Below, in pieces: positions 1 through 6,425 of a stretch of DNA of 10,746 bases. The position numbers were made by a program, and so were the translations under genes. The stretch is taken from contig JAFGOG010000151.1 of NCBI GenBank assembly GCA_016926595.1, positions 1-10,746 of the forward strand, given 5' to 3'. The notes under the pieces are model-generated. The model saw only the letters and a program-made list of their open reading frames with translations. It was not told where the DNA came from and did no database searches. The DNA comes from Anaerolineae bacterium (GTDB taxonomy: Bacteria > Chloroflexota > Anaerolineae > JAAYZQ01). Each line of letters begins with the position of its first letter. The first letter of the stretch is position 1.

Positions 1-1
1 C

Positions 2-958
2 GACCGTTGGGGGCGCAAACCACTGCTGCTGGCCGGAGCGGCCCTCTTTGCCCTGGCGCCAGTCTGTTATGCGCTTGCTGGCTCGGTGCGGCCGTTCATG
101 GCCATCCGCATCGTCCACGGGATCGGGATTGCCGCCTTTACCACAGCCTACACAGCCTTTGTCGCCGATCTGGCGCCGCCCGCGCAGCGCGGTGAGACGA
201 TAGGCCTGGCCGGGCTCACCAGCAACCTGGGCCTATTCTTCATGCCGGCGTTGGGGGCTATGGTCCTGGCGCAGTGGGGCTACGTCCCTCACTTTCTGGC
301 TGCTGCTGGGACGGCAGCGGTGGGCGTGCTGTTGATCCTGCCCATCGCCGAGCCCAAGCCAGACCGGCCAGACTCAACCGGCGTCCGCTTGGGAGTTGTG
401 CTGCGGTTGCGGCCTGTGTGGGTGGCAGCGCTGGCCAGCACTGGGCTGGCGGTGGCCTATGGCGCGACTCTCAGCTTCATGGCGCCGCTGGCGGCAGAAC
501 GCGGCCTGACGGCGGCAGGCGCCTACTTCTCGGCCTTTGCCGCTGCGCTGATGCTCGCCCAAGTGTTGGCTGGCTGGCTGTCCGATCGGATCGGGCGCCT
601 GGCCGTCGCCGCTCCGGGCCTGGCCGTCGCCGCACTGGCTACAGCCTGGCTGGCCGTGGCGCGCAGCGACGCGACCCTGCTGGCCGCAGGTGCTGCTTTT
701 GGCTCAAGCTGGGGCCTGGTCCGGGGCGGGCTGGATGCTGCCGTCGTCGACGCCGTGTCGGCCGAGGATCGAGGCACAGCGATTGGCCTGCTTTACACCT
801 GCTTTGATGCCGGGGTTGGAGTCGGCGCGTTTGGACTGGGCGTGGCGGCGCAGCAGTACGGCTACGCAACTACCTTTGGTCTGGCAGCAGCGTGGGCTAC
901 CGTAGCCCTGGTCGCATATCTCGGCCTGGGCCACGTGCAGCGGATAACGGGTGCATGA
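2..958 (+). CDS. MFS transporter, 5'-truncated by the window edge
   Basis: Major facilitator superfamily secondary transporter of the inner membrane, probably a proton-driven exporter; the substrate cannot be told. The open frame runs in from the left edge, and 318 residues remain of a family usually near 400. The fragment opens with DRWGRKPLLLAG, the loop 2-3 motif A, so helices 1-2 are missing and about ten remain. RIVHGIG follows in the next helix, resembling the RxxxGxG motif B. A second copy of the loop motif, GWLSDRIGRLAV, marks the second six-helix half near bases 570-610. The GTG at base 86 is internal, because recognisable MFS sequence continues upstream of it. The stop lies 35 bases from the stop of the convergent zinc-ribbon gene, with no strong terminator between them. 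The family call is firm; the drug or sugar exporter subclass is not. Confidence 0.9.
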   Translation, partial: DRWGRKPLLLAGAALFALAPVCYALAGSVRPFMAIRIVHGIGIAAFTTAYTAFVADLAPPAQRGETIGLAGLTSNLGLFFMPALGAMVLAQWGYVPHFLAAAGTAAVGVLLILPIAEPKPDRPDSTGVRLGVVLRLRPVWVAALASTGLAVAYGATLSFMAPLAAERGLTAAGAYFSAFAAALMLAQVLAGWLSDRIGRLAVAAPGLAVAALATAWLAVARSDATLLAAGAAFGSSWGLVRGGLDAAVVDAVSAEDRGTAIGLLYTCFDAGVGVGAFGLGVAAQQYGYATTFGLAAAWATVALVAYLGLGHVQRITGA

Positions 959-993
959 CCCGGATCAGCACCTGTTGTCAGTGAGTGTCAGGG

Positions 994-1362
994 TTAGCGA
1001 TTTTGTCGTATTTCGTAGCAGTCCTTACAATAAACGGGGCGGTCTTCGCGAGGCTTGAAGGGGACCTGGGTGGGCTGGCCGCAGTCGGCGCAGATGGCAT
1101 CGTACATCTGCCGTGGTGGGCGCTCTGTCCGGTTCCGGTACTCCCCTCCGCCCGAAGCGCTGTAGGTTCTGTCGGAACCGGACCGGCTGTCGCCGTATCG
1201 GTCTCCACCCGAGCGGTTGGATCGCCGGGCAGCACGGCAGGAAGGGCAGCGTCGCGGCTCCGAGAAGCCTCGCTCCTGGTAGAACGCCTGCTCGCCAGCG
1301 GTGAAGACAAAGTTGCCGTGACAATCGGCGCATTCCAATACCCGATCTTGAAAGTTAGACAT
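994..1362 (-). CDS. Two-module zinc-ribbon protein (zf-trcl-like plus CxxC-x17-CxxC)
   Basis: Small soluble protein of 122 residues with no signal peptide or membrane segment. The N-terminal module has CADC at 11-14 and CPSC at 39-42, as in the 'probable zinc-ribbon' zf-trcl family. The C-terminal module has CADC at 91-94 and CKDC at 112-115 with exactly 17 residues between, matching the CxxC-x17-CxxC domain (TIGR04272). A linker at 43-85, rich in Arg, Ser, Gly and Tyr, is RGG-like, so RNA or DNA binding is plausible but unproven. The start is the ATG at 1362, with GGAGGAGGAG about a dozen bases upstream on the minus strand. The gene stands alone behind a consensus promoter and a structured leader, which suggests high and perhaps conditional expression. 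The biochemical function is unknown. Confidence 0.88.
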   Translation of the reverse strand: MSNFQDRVLECADCHGNFVFTAGEQAFYQERGFSEPRRCPSCRAARRSNRSGGDRYGDSRSGSDRTYSASGGGEYRNRTERPPRQMYDAICADCGQPTQVPFKPREDRPVYCKDCYEIRQNR

Positions 1363-1483
1363 GCGGACTAGATTCTCCTCCTCCGATATGGGGTTTTCCC
1401 CTTACAAAAGGCCGCCAGGTTGTCGAGTTCCCGGCGGCCTAGATCAACAACTCTTGTTGAAACCCTGCCACGTCGCCCGGACA
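1363..1483 (-). ncRNA. Structured 5' leader or small RNA ahead of the zinc-ribbon gene
   Basis: The consensus promoter at 1490-1518 should start transcription near 1482-1484, giving about 120 nt of leader before the ATG at 1362. The leader holds a hairpin at 1444-1460 (7-bp stem, 3-nt loop), then a GC-rich terminator-like hairpin at 1409-1440 followed by UUU, then a small GGGG-AAAA-CCCC hairpin at 1390-1401, and last the ribosome binding site. In RNA sense, the 3' arm of the first hairpin (GUUGUUG) can also pair with CGACAAC in the loop of the terminator-like hairpin (seven pairs, one of them G-U). The two pairings exclude each other. This could be a transcription attenuator, or a small RNA of about 78 nt that ends at the hairpin. 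I recognise no known riboswitch class. Confidence 0.45.
1405..1440 (-). terminator. Intrinsic-terminator-like hairpin inside the leader
   Basis: On the minus strand, AGGCCGCC pairs with GGCGGCCT (8 bp, plus two further G-C pairs beyond a mismatch). The 3' arm runs into a short T run, TTTTGT, whose first T belongs to the stem. The T run is weak, so termination may be partial. It lies downstream of the 1490-1518 promoter and upstream of the 1362 start codon, so transcripts from that promoter must pass it. It may also catch read-through from the radical SAM operon. Confidence 0.6.
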
Positions 1484-1489
1484 AATGCT

Positions 1490-1518
1490 ATTATAGCGTA
1501 GATGGCAGAAAATGTCAA
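1490..1518 (-). promoter_or_regulatory. Perfect consensus sigma70 promoter of the zinc-ribbon gene
   Basis: The minus strand reads TTGACA (1513-1518), a 17-base spacer, then TATAAT (1490-1495). Both hexamers and the spacing match the housekeeping consensus exactly. It lies between the radical SAM stop codon and the zinc-ribbon gene, in the orientation of that gene. A perfect dyad (1521-1537) abuts the -35 element on its upstream side. Confidence 0.85.
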
Positions 1519-1520
1519 GT

Positions 1521-1537
1521 AGGGCGCCGCGCGCCCT
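1521..1537. terminator. Perfect GC dyad just after the radical SAM stop
   Basis: AGGGCGC pairs with GCGCCCT across a 3-base loop, starting four bases after the radical SAM stop codon. In the minus-strand transcript it forms a strong 7-bp hairpin, but the following bases (ACTTGACATTTT) are not a proper U tract. It could weakly terminate or protect the 3' end of the operon mRNA. Because it abuts the -35 of the next promoter, it could also serve as an operator. Which role it plays cannot be told from sequence. Confidence 0.4.
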
Positions 1538-1540
1538 GGG

Positions 1541-2881
1541 TCAAGTCTGGGATCTCTGTAGGTACAGCGGGCAGCCGCCGCCGCACAGGCTGAAATCAGG
1601 GCAGTTGTGACATTTTTCCATCGCAAAATCCCGGTTCCGCAGATAGCGGGCCAGCTCGTGATTCCAGATCGCATCCCACGGATCGCTCAGAATGTTGCCC
1701 AGCGCGACATAGTAGCTTTGACAGGGGATCACATCGCCGTTGGGCTCGACGGCCATGTTATACCTCGCCGCCGTGCAGCCCTTGATGCCCAGCTCAGCGC
1801 CGATCGGGTCGAACTCACAATACTGGGTCGGCGTGTACCAGATCAGGCGCATCCGGTGTTCCTCGGTCGTGGCCTTGACCCGTTCCAGGATCGGCCCCAG
1901 GTCGGCTTCGGCAATGCCGCTGCCGACTGCCACCGCCGCGCCCGAATAGATCAGGCTGTTGCAGCCAAAGGTAGGCACGCCCAGCGACGCAGCAAAGGCG
2001 ATCGTCTCCTCTATCACCCCCACATTTGCTGTGGTCAGCGTCGTGTTGGTCATCATGTACACGTCGGCGGCGACCACCGTCTTGATCCCCGCCACCGTCT
2101 CCTGCCACGCCCCGGCCGAGCCCACCATCTGATCGTGGATCGCCTCGTCGTGGCTCTCCAGCGTGATCTGGATATGGTCCAGGCCAGCTTGCAGCAACTG
2201 ATCCAGGTAAGCCCGGTCGCCCAACCGGCGGCCATTGGTCTGCAGGCCCGTAACCAGGCCCACCTGCTCGGCATAGCGCACCAGCTCGACCAGGTCGGGC
2301 CACAGCGTCGGCTCGCCGCCGGTGAAGGTGATGTGCGGGATGCCCAATTCCCAACAGCGGTCTATGACCCGCTTCCACTGCTCGGTCGACATCTCCGGAA
2401 AATCGCGGGGCCGGCCAACGTAACAGTGTGGGCAGTCGTTTTGGCAGCGGTAGGTGAGGGCCAGGTCCATGCGGTACGGCGCCGACAGCTCGACGCTCAT
2501 CGGCTCGATCTGTTCCACGTCCAGGTAGGTGACCGGGCAGACCTCCTCACCCGCTCGGGCAATGGTCAAAATCGTATCTTGCAACTGCTCGAAATCGGTG
2601 AGGACCGTCTCCCGCTTGACCTTGTAACGCCGGGCGATCTCGCGGATCGCTTCCTCGGCTGGCCTTTCTTCGACGATCAGCTTGGCATATTCGGTCGCCG
2701 TCTGGTTGAGATGGAGGACCTTGGCGGCGTTGATCAGCAGCACGCCGCGCCCGTCGCCCTCCACCCGGAGGTGCAGCCGGAACTGCTGCGGCGCGTTGGG
2801 CGGCGTCTGGTAGTGATACAGGCCTGGCGCCAGCGGTCGGTAAGGCTCAAACCATTTCCTGATCTGTTTCGTAAGGCTCAT
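1541..2881 (-). CDS. Radical SAM/SPASM protein with N-terminal PqqD/RRE-like domain, probable peptide maturase
   Basis: Cytosolic iron-sulfur enzyme of 446 residues. Residues 20-105 resemble a PqqD-type RiPP recognition element. The radical SAM core carries CQNDCPHC (Cys146, 150, 153), which binds the 4Fe-4S cluster that cleaves S-adenosylmethionine, and TGGEP at 187-191. The SPASM region follows the family spacing: Cys369-x12-Gly382-x4-Cys387, then Cys424-x2-Cys427-x5-Cys433-x3-Cys437 for auxiliary clusters. The usual last Cys is absent because the protein ends nine residues later. This domain order is that of PqqE-like and sactipeptide-type maturases. The start is the ATG at 2881, with GGAAGG 8 bases upstream. 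A longer frame to 2941 adds only Arg-rich sequence from the out-of-frame Cys-Ala repeat and is rejected. It lies 5 bases after the gene for a Cys-rich-tailed membrane protein, its likely substrate. A role in cofactor or heme metabolism is less likely given this context. Confidence 0.9.
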   Translation of the reverse strand: MSLTKQIRKWFEPYRPLAPGLYHYQTPPNAPQQFRLHLRVEGDGRGVLLINAAKVLHLNQTATEYAKLIVEERPAEEAIREIARRYKVKRETVLTDFEQLQDTILTIARAGEEVCPVTYLDVEQIEPMSVELSAPYRMDLALTYRCQNDCPHCYVGRPRDFPEMSTEQWKRVIDRCWELGIPHITFTGGEPTLWPDLVELVRYAEQVGLVTGLQTNGRRLGDRAYLDQLLQAGLDHIQITLESHDEAIHDQMVGSAGAWQETVAGIKTVVAADVYMMTNTTLTTANVGVIEETIAFAASLGVPTFGCNSLIYSGAAVAVGSGIAEADLGPILERVKATTEEHRMRLIWYTPTQYCEFDPIGAELGIKGCTAARYNMAVEPNGDVIPCQSYYVALGNILSDPWDAIWNHELARYLRNRDFAMEKCHNCPDFSLCGGGCPLYLQRSQT

Positions 2882-2886
2882 GGTCC

Positions 2887-4542
2887 CTACCTTCCACCGC
2901 CAGCGCAGGCGCAGGCGCATCCGGCGCAGGCGCAGGCGCAAGCGCAGCTACGCCCACCGCCGCCGCTCCGGCTGGAGCTGGACGTCACGGGCGGCGGGTT
3001 GGTCTTGGCCGTCACCCCTCCGGCAAACCCCTCGACGCTGCTGACCACCGTGTTGGCGGCGTTTTCGATGCCGGTGACCACGGTGTTGGCAAAGTCGGCG
3101 CCGGGAAGGGTGGGCAGGGTCACCGGCTGACCAGGGCTGGATGGCGAGGGCATGCTCGGTCTGGAGGGCGTACCACTGCTGACCCATGGTCGGTAGCCCC
3201 ACCACCAGTTCGGCAGCACCACCGGGCGGTCGTGAAAGACGCGGCGGGTATGATCGTCCCAATCCTTATCCAGCATCGTCCACTCCAAGCCTTCGCCCCA
3301 CCGCGCCCCGAGCACCTCTGGCGTATCGGCGGCCTCGACCTGTTGCCAGGCGCGGGCGCCAATGTCTTTGTAATAGGCCGCCGACTCACTGCGGCCAAAG
3401 CCGGTCATCTTTTTATTCACATCGCCGATCAGGTTGATCATCATCTCCCGTAGATCTTTTTCCCTGAGTGTTCCATCCGGCTCGACGGCGTCGAGAAAGC
3501 CCTTTTCATACTCGCGCAGTTGGGTGTCGCCCAAGGGGGCGTTGGTGACCTGCACCTTCAGCGGCTTCTGTGACTCGACGGTGATCTGACCCTTCTTGAT
3601 CAGCGAAAACAGGATCATGGTCAGCACCTTGTTCAGGGGCGCTTCGAGCAGGATGGCCGCTTCGACGGCGGTCAGCCCTCGCTTGATGCCGGTTCCCTCC
3701 ACGCTGAGAGAGGGTGGCAGGTACTGCATTTTGCGCCGTTTCTGACTCGTGCTGCCCAGGAAGGACAGCCCGGCCATGCCGCCGCCGATCACCACGAACC
3801 AGAGAAAAGGGCTGGCGCACAGCGCGCCCAGGTTGATGTTAAAGGCCGGTGGCTTTTGAACCACCCCCTCCACCAGGTACTTTTTAGGAAAAGAGGCCCC
3901 GAATTTGTACTCTTGGCTGCCGCTGGCGCTGTCGTTTATCCACGTATAAAAGACCCGCTCCGCATCGTCAAAGCCGGCGAAGGAGAATTGCTGTTTGTGA
4001 TAGCGCGGTTCTTCGGCGGTTACGCCCGGCGGAAAGTGAAAGGTCACCTCCAGGCGGGTTGTGCCGTGAACGAACTCGCTGCCGAAATAGTTGGGCGCAA
4101 ACTCGATGCTGGCATACTCTGCATCTTCGCTGTCCTGGTAGAACATGTTGCGCACCGGTACCTCAAAGTGGAGCGTGCCTGTCTGGCCTGGTCGGATGGC
4201 ATGGCTGCCCATCCCTACCGCTATCCCCGGATTCACGTACGGTGATTCTGTGATGTTGGTCAGCGGCGTTCCATCTATCGATGCCCGGGCATCGGCCAGG
4301 CTATAGCTGTCGTTCGGTATGCCAATGTCCACGTCGGTGATCGGATCCGCGCCGGGATCGCAGGTGAAGGTCATGTCGTAAACGATCAGCACGGTGCCAT
4401 CGCGTTCGAGGTAGAGGTTGACGCGGTTCTCGTCCAGAGTAAAGCTGAGGTCCTGGGCGATGGCCGTCGGCGCCAGCAGGACCAGGCCCAGCATGGCGAG
4501 AAAAGTCAGTGCCCACGCTGCGTTGGCTCGTCGTCTGGCCAT
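2887..4542 (-). CDS. DUF2207-type membrane protein with alternating Cys-Ala C-terminal tail
   Basis: Membrane protein of 551 residues. A Sec signal peptide spans 1-29 (MARRR start, hydrophobic core, AIA before Gln30). A beta-rich extracellular domain follows to about 235, as in DUF2207 proteins. One clear membrane helix spans about 243-264, and a basic QKRRK follows it, placing the rest in the cytosol. Residues 288-325 look like the helical, winged-helix-like segment usual in the family. A Pro/Ser/Gly-rich linker (452-531) leads to CACACACAGCACACA at 533-547, then GGGR; seven Cys lie within 14 residues. The start is the ATG at 4542, with AAGGAGG 5 bases upstream; a GTG at 4563 is in frame but overlaps the upstream gene. 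DUF2207 has no known biochemical role. The tail, with the radical SAM gene 5 bases downstream, suggests a modified core peptide. Metal binding is the alternative. Confidence 0.85.
   Translation of the reverse strand: MARRRANAAWALTFLAMLGLVLLAPTAIAQDLSFTLDENRVNLYLERDGTVLIVYDMTFTCDPGADPITDVDIGIPNDSYSLADARASIDGTPLTNITESPYVNPGIAVGMGSHAIRPGQTGTLHFEVPVRNMFYQDSEDAEYASIEFAPNYFGSEFVHGTTRLEVTFHFPPGVTAEEPRYHKQQFSFAGFDDAERVFYTWINDSASGSQEYKFGASFPKKYLVEGVVQKPPAFNINLGALCASPFLWFVVIGGGMAGLSFLGSTSQKRRKMQYLPPSLSVEGTGIKRGLTAVEAAILLEAPLNKVLTMILFSLIKKGQITVESQKPLKVQVTNAPLGDTQLREYEKGFLDAVEPDGTLREKDLREMMINLIGDVNKKMTGFGRSESAAYYKDIGARAWQQVEAADTPEVLGARWGEGLEWTMLDKDWDDHTRRVFHDRPVVLPNWWWGYRPWVSSGTPSRPSMPSPSSPGQPVTLPTLPGADFANTVVTGIENAANTVVSSVEGFAGGVTAKTNPPPVTSSSSRSGGGGRSCACACACAGCACACAGGGR
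2902..2946 (-). repeat. In-frame GCCTGC hexamer repeat coding the Cys-Ala tail
   Basis: Tandem TGC-GCC codon pairs, broken once by a Gly codon, encode the seven-Cys tail of the DUF2207-type protein. Because the unit is 6 bp, slippage would add or remove Cys-Ala pairs without a frameshift. In another frame the same bases read as Arg-Leu repeats, which explains the spurious upstream extension of the radical SAM frame. Confidence 0.85.
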
Positions 4543-4556
4543 AGCTTCCTCCTTGC

Positions 4557-4925
4557 TTACCACTTGGGCTCTTCAGTCAGTTGGTAGGTTGTGCCGCAGT
4601 AGGGGCATGAGACCACGATAGCCCCTTGCGCCGTGCTGATGGCATTCTTGTCGAGTTGCGAGCCGCAGTTGCGGCACTTGAGCGTTTCCATCTCCATATC
4701 GCCGGCCAGGTCGATCTGCTGCCGGATGGTGATCTCCTGCTTCGGTTTGGGTTCGCGCAGCCGTACGGCCACGACGATCCCCAACCCGATCAGCACCGAC
4801 AACCCGCCCACCAGCAGCCGGCCGCCGGGATTGCCGGTGTTGCTGAAAGCGGCCCACAGAAACAGGACGCCAAAGAATATCAGGATCCCTGCCGCGATGT
4901 AGCCAATGATCTTGCCCGTGCTCAT
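4557..4925 (-). CDS. Small membrane protein with C-terminal zinc ribbon
   Basis: Protein of 122 residues with two N-terminal membrane helices (about 6-28 and 37-55), then a basic segment (RLREPKPK) and a C-terminal zinc ribbon with CRNC at 84-87 and CPYC at 107-110. The basic segment points to the ribbon facing the cytosol. The start is the ATG at 4925, with GGGGAGGGGAG directly ahead of it; the open frame continues upstream to 5318 only as a shadow of the LysM gene. Its stop lies 14 bases before the ATG of the DUF2207-type gene, so the two are cotranscribed. No named family is recognised. It could be an accessory or assembly factor for the DUF2207-type protein; this is inferred from position only. 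Confidence 0.82.
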   Translation of the reverse strand: MSTGKIIGYIAAGILIFFGVLFLWAAFSNTGNPGGRLLVGGLSVLIGLGIVVAVRLREPKPKQEITIRQQIDLAGDMEMETLKCRNCGSQLDKNAISTAQGAIVVSCPYCGTTYQLTEEPKW

Positions 4926-4983
4926 CTCCCCTCCCCGCTGTGAGTCTGTATAAAAGGTGACTGAAACCGCTATTGCAAAGAGG

Positions 4984-6360
4984 TCATTTCCAGTAAAAGA
5001 CCCGGGCGTTGCTGGCCGGACGGAACTCTTCGCCGATCCACGTCCCGTCCTCAGCCACGCCGGTCCGGCGCACGACCAGTACCCGCCACCGCCAGCGCTG
5101 CGGCTGGTCCAGGCCACTGACGTACAGGTTGGCCGGCATCCGCCAGGAGGTAACCTTGGTCCAGAAAAACAGTGGTTGCTCTTCCTCCGAATCTGTCCAC
5201 CGCAGGCGCACCACGTACCATTCGTCCTCGTCCAGGATGCCCATCGAGGCCCAGTTAAGCAGAATGACGGCGCCAGGCCCTTCAAAGGTCGCTTCGTCGG
5301 CGGGAGCCAACAGCTCAACCGGCCGATTGTCAGGTCCTGGGGTGGGGGTCCATGTTGCGACAGGCGTCTGCAGAATGGATGGGGCGGTCAGCGGCTGAGT
5401 GAAGGCCAGTGCTCCGGTCAGGTCTGGGGCCGTGCCCAACGCTGGCGCGGACGTTTGGGATGCTTCCGGCGTTGCGGTGGGCGCAGCTGCGGCCTCGCCC
5501 GTTTTGGTCGGGATGGTAAGCTGCTGGCCAACGTTGATCAGGTTATTCTTCAGCCCGTTAGTCTTTTTCAGGTCTTCGACGGTCACCCCAAACTTGACGG
5601 CGATATCGAATAGCGTGTCGTTAGCCCGCACTTCGTAGGCCTTGGCTGGGACCGGTGTGTCCGTCGGTACAGCTCCGGGCTGCACGATGACGAGCCGGGC
5701 GCCGGCGTAAATGGTGGTCGCGTCGGTGATGCCGTTGGCCTTCATCAACGCTGCGGTAGTCGTGTTGAATCTAGTAGCAATCTCGCCCAGCGTGTCGTTA
5801 GCCTTGACGACATAAATAACCGGCGTGGGCGATGGCACAATCGTCGGAGTTGGGGTCGGGATGTCGGCTACAGGTAGGGGGATGATCAATTGCTGCCCGG
5901 GCTTGATGATCGTGTTTTCCTTCAGACTGTTGGCTGTGAGTATGGCCTTGGCGGTCGTGCCGTATTGCTTGGCAATATTGGTGATCACTTCGCCCGATTT
6001 GACGACGTGAACCGTTTGGTTGGGCGGCAGAGTAGGCGTTGGCGACGGCGTCGGTGAAGCGAGCGGCGTGGCCGTAGGCGCCACAGTATAAGCGGCGGTT
6101 GGAGTGGGTGAGGGGTTGGGTGTGTCGGTCGCTGGGACGCCCGCCATGGCCTGGGGCTGGCGGATCTGCCACGGTCTCCATACCCAGACGACGGCAACGG
6201 CCAATACCAACAACAGCGGCAGCATCAAATCGCCGGTAGGCAGCCGCACGTTCCTCTTTTTCTGTTCCTTTAGCACAGCCCCGCACATTAGGCAGTTCTC
6301 AGCCCGCTGTGCCACCGGCGTCCCGCAGTGAGGACAATGCCTCTGGGGCTTGGATTCCAT
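4984..6360 (-). CDS. Membrane-anchored LysM protein with N-terminal zinc ribbon
   Basis: Protein of 458 residues. An N-terminal zinc ribbon (Cys9, 12, 23, 26) precedes a single membrane helix at about 44-62, so the ribbon should be cytosolic and the rest outside. A Thr/Pro-rich linker (75-113) leads to three LysM modules at about 116-162, 182-227 and 241-284, each with the usual N- or G-containing loop and the closing I-P/V strand. LysM modules bind N-acetylglucosamine polymers such as peptidoglycan. After another Thr/Pro-rich linker, residues 346-456 form a Trp-rich beta domain of unknown role (WYVVRLRW, RWRWRVLVVRR). The start is the ATG at 6360; an in-frame GTG at 6378 lacks a ribosome binding site. 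It is first in the operon, behind the 6398-6425 promoter, and 58 bases precede the next gene. No catalytic domain is seen, so a wall-anchoring role is likely. Confidence 0.9.
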   Translation of the reverse strand: MESKPQRHCPHCGTPVAQRAENCLMCGAVLKEQKKRNVRLPTGDLMLPLLLVLAVAVVWVWRPWQIRQPQAMAGVPATDTPNPSPTPTAAYTVAPTATPLASPTPSPTPTLPPNQTVHVVKSGEVITNIAKQYGTTAKAILTANSLKENTIIKPGQQLIIPLPVADIPTPTPTIVPSPTPVIYVVKANDTLGEIATRFNTTTAALMKANGITDATTIYAGARLVIVQPGAVPTDTPVPAKAYEVRANDTLFDIAVKFGVTVEDLKKTNGLKNNLINVGQQLTIPTKTGEAAAAPTATPEASQTSAPALGTAPDLTGALAFTQPLTAPSILQTPVATWTPTPGPDNRPVELLAPADEATFEGPGAVILLNWASMGILDEDEWYVVRLRWTDSEEEQPLFFWTKVTSWRMPANLYVSGLDQPQRWRWRVLVVRRTGVAEDGTWIGEEFRPASNARVFYWK

Positions 6361-6397
6361 TATCTCTTTATACTCCACTCGCAGACGAGCTGCACTT

Positions 6398-6425
6398 ATT
6401 ATACCAGATTTCGACCCCTATGCAA
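6398..6425 (-). promoter_or_regulatory. Extended -10 promoter of the LysM/DUF2207/radical SAM operon
   Basis: The minus strand has TATAAT at 6398-6403, preceded by TGG (extended -10 TGn), with TTGCAT at 6420-6425 as a partial -35 and a 16-base spacer. The start should fall near 6391, giving a leader of about 30 nt before the ATG at 6360. The -35 overlaps the stop codon of the upstream membrane protein gene at 6418-6420, and no terminator separates the two operons, so read-through is possible. Confidence 0.7.

Noticed and set aside
949..973. Weak inverted repeat GGTGC/GCACC between the convergent MFS and zinc-ribbon genes
   Set aside because: Only a 5-bp stem with a 13-base loop and no T run on either side, too weak to call a terminator.
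1444..1674. 76-codon minus-strand frame spanning the end of the radical SAM gene and the promoter
   Set aside because: Out of frame with the gene, crosses the consensus promoter and has no ribosome binding site or domain.
2882..2941. N-terminal extension of the radical SAM protein (Arg-Leu repeats)
   Set aside because: It is the Cys-Ala repeat of the upstream gene read in another frame. The ATG at 2881 has a ribosome binding site and gives a normal-length protein.
1607..3130. Long plus-strand open frame of 507 codons opposite the radical SAM gene
   Set aside because: It mirrors a gene with clear radical SAM and SPASM motifs, has no recognisable domains and runs through the antisense of the Cys-Ala repeat. 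Long antisense frames are common at this GC content.
4947..4978. Possible internal promoter between the LysM and small zinc-ribbon genes
   Set aside because: TTGCAA with TTTATA at 18 bases or TATACA at 20 bases gives poor -10 matches or bad spacing. Cotranscription from the upstream promoter is simpler.
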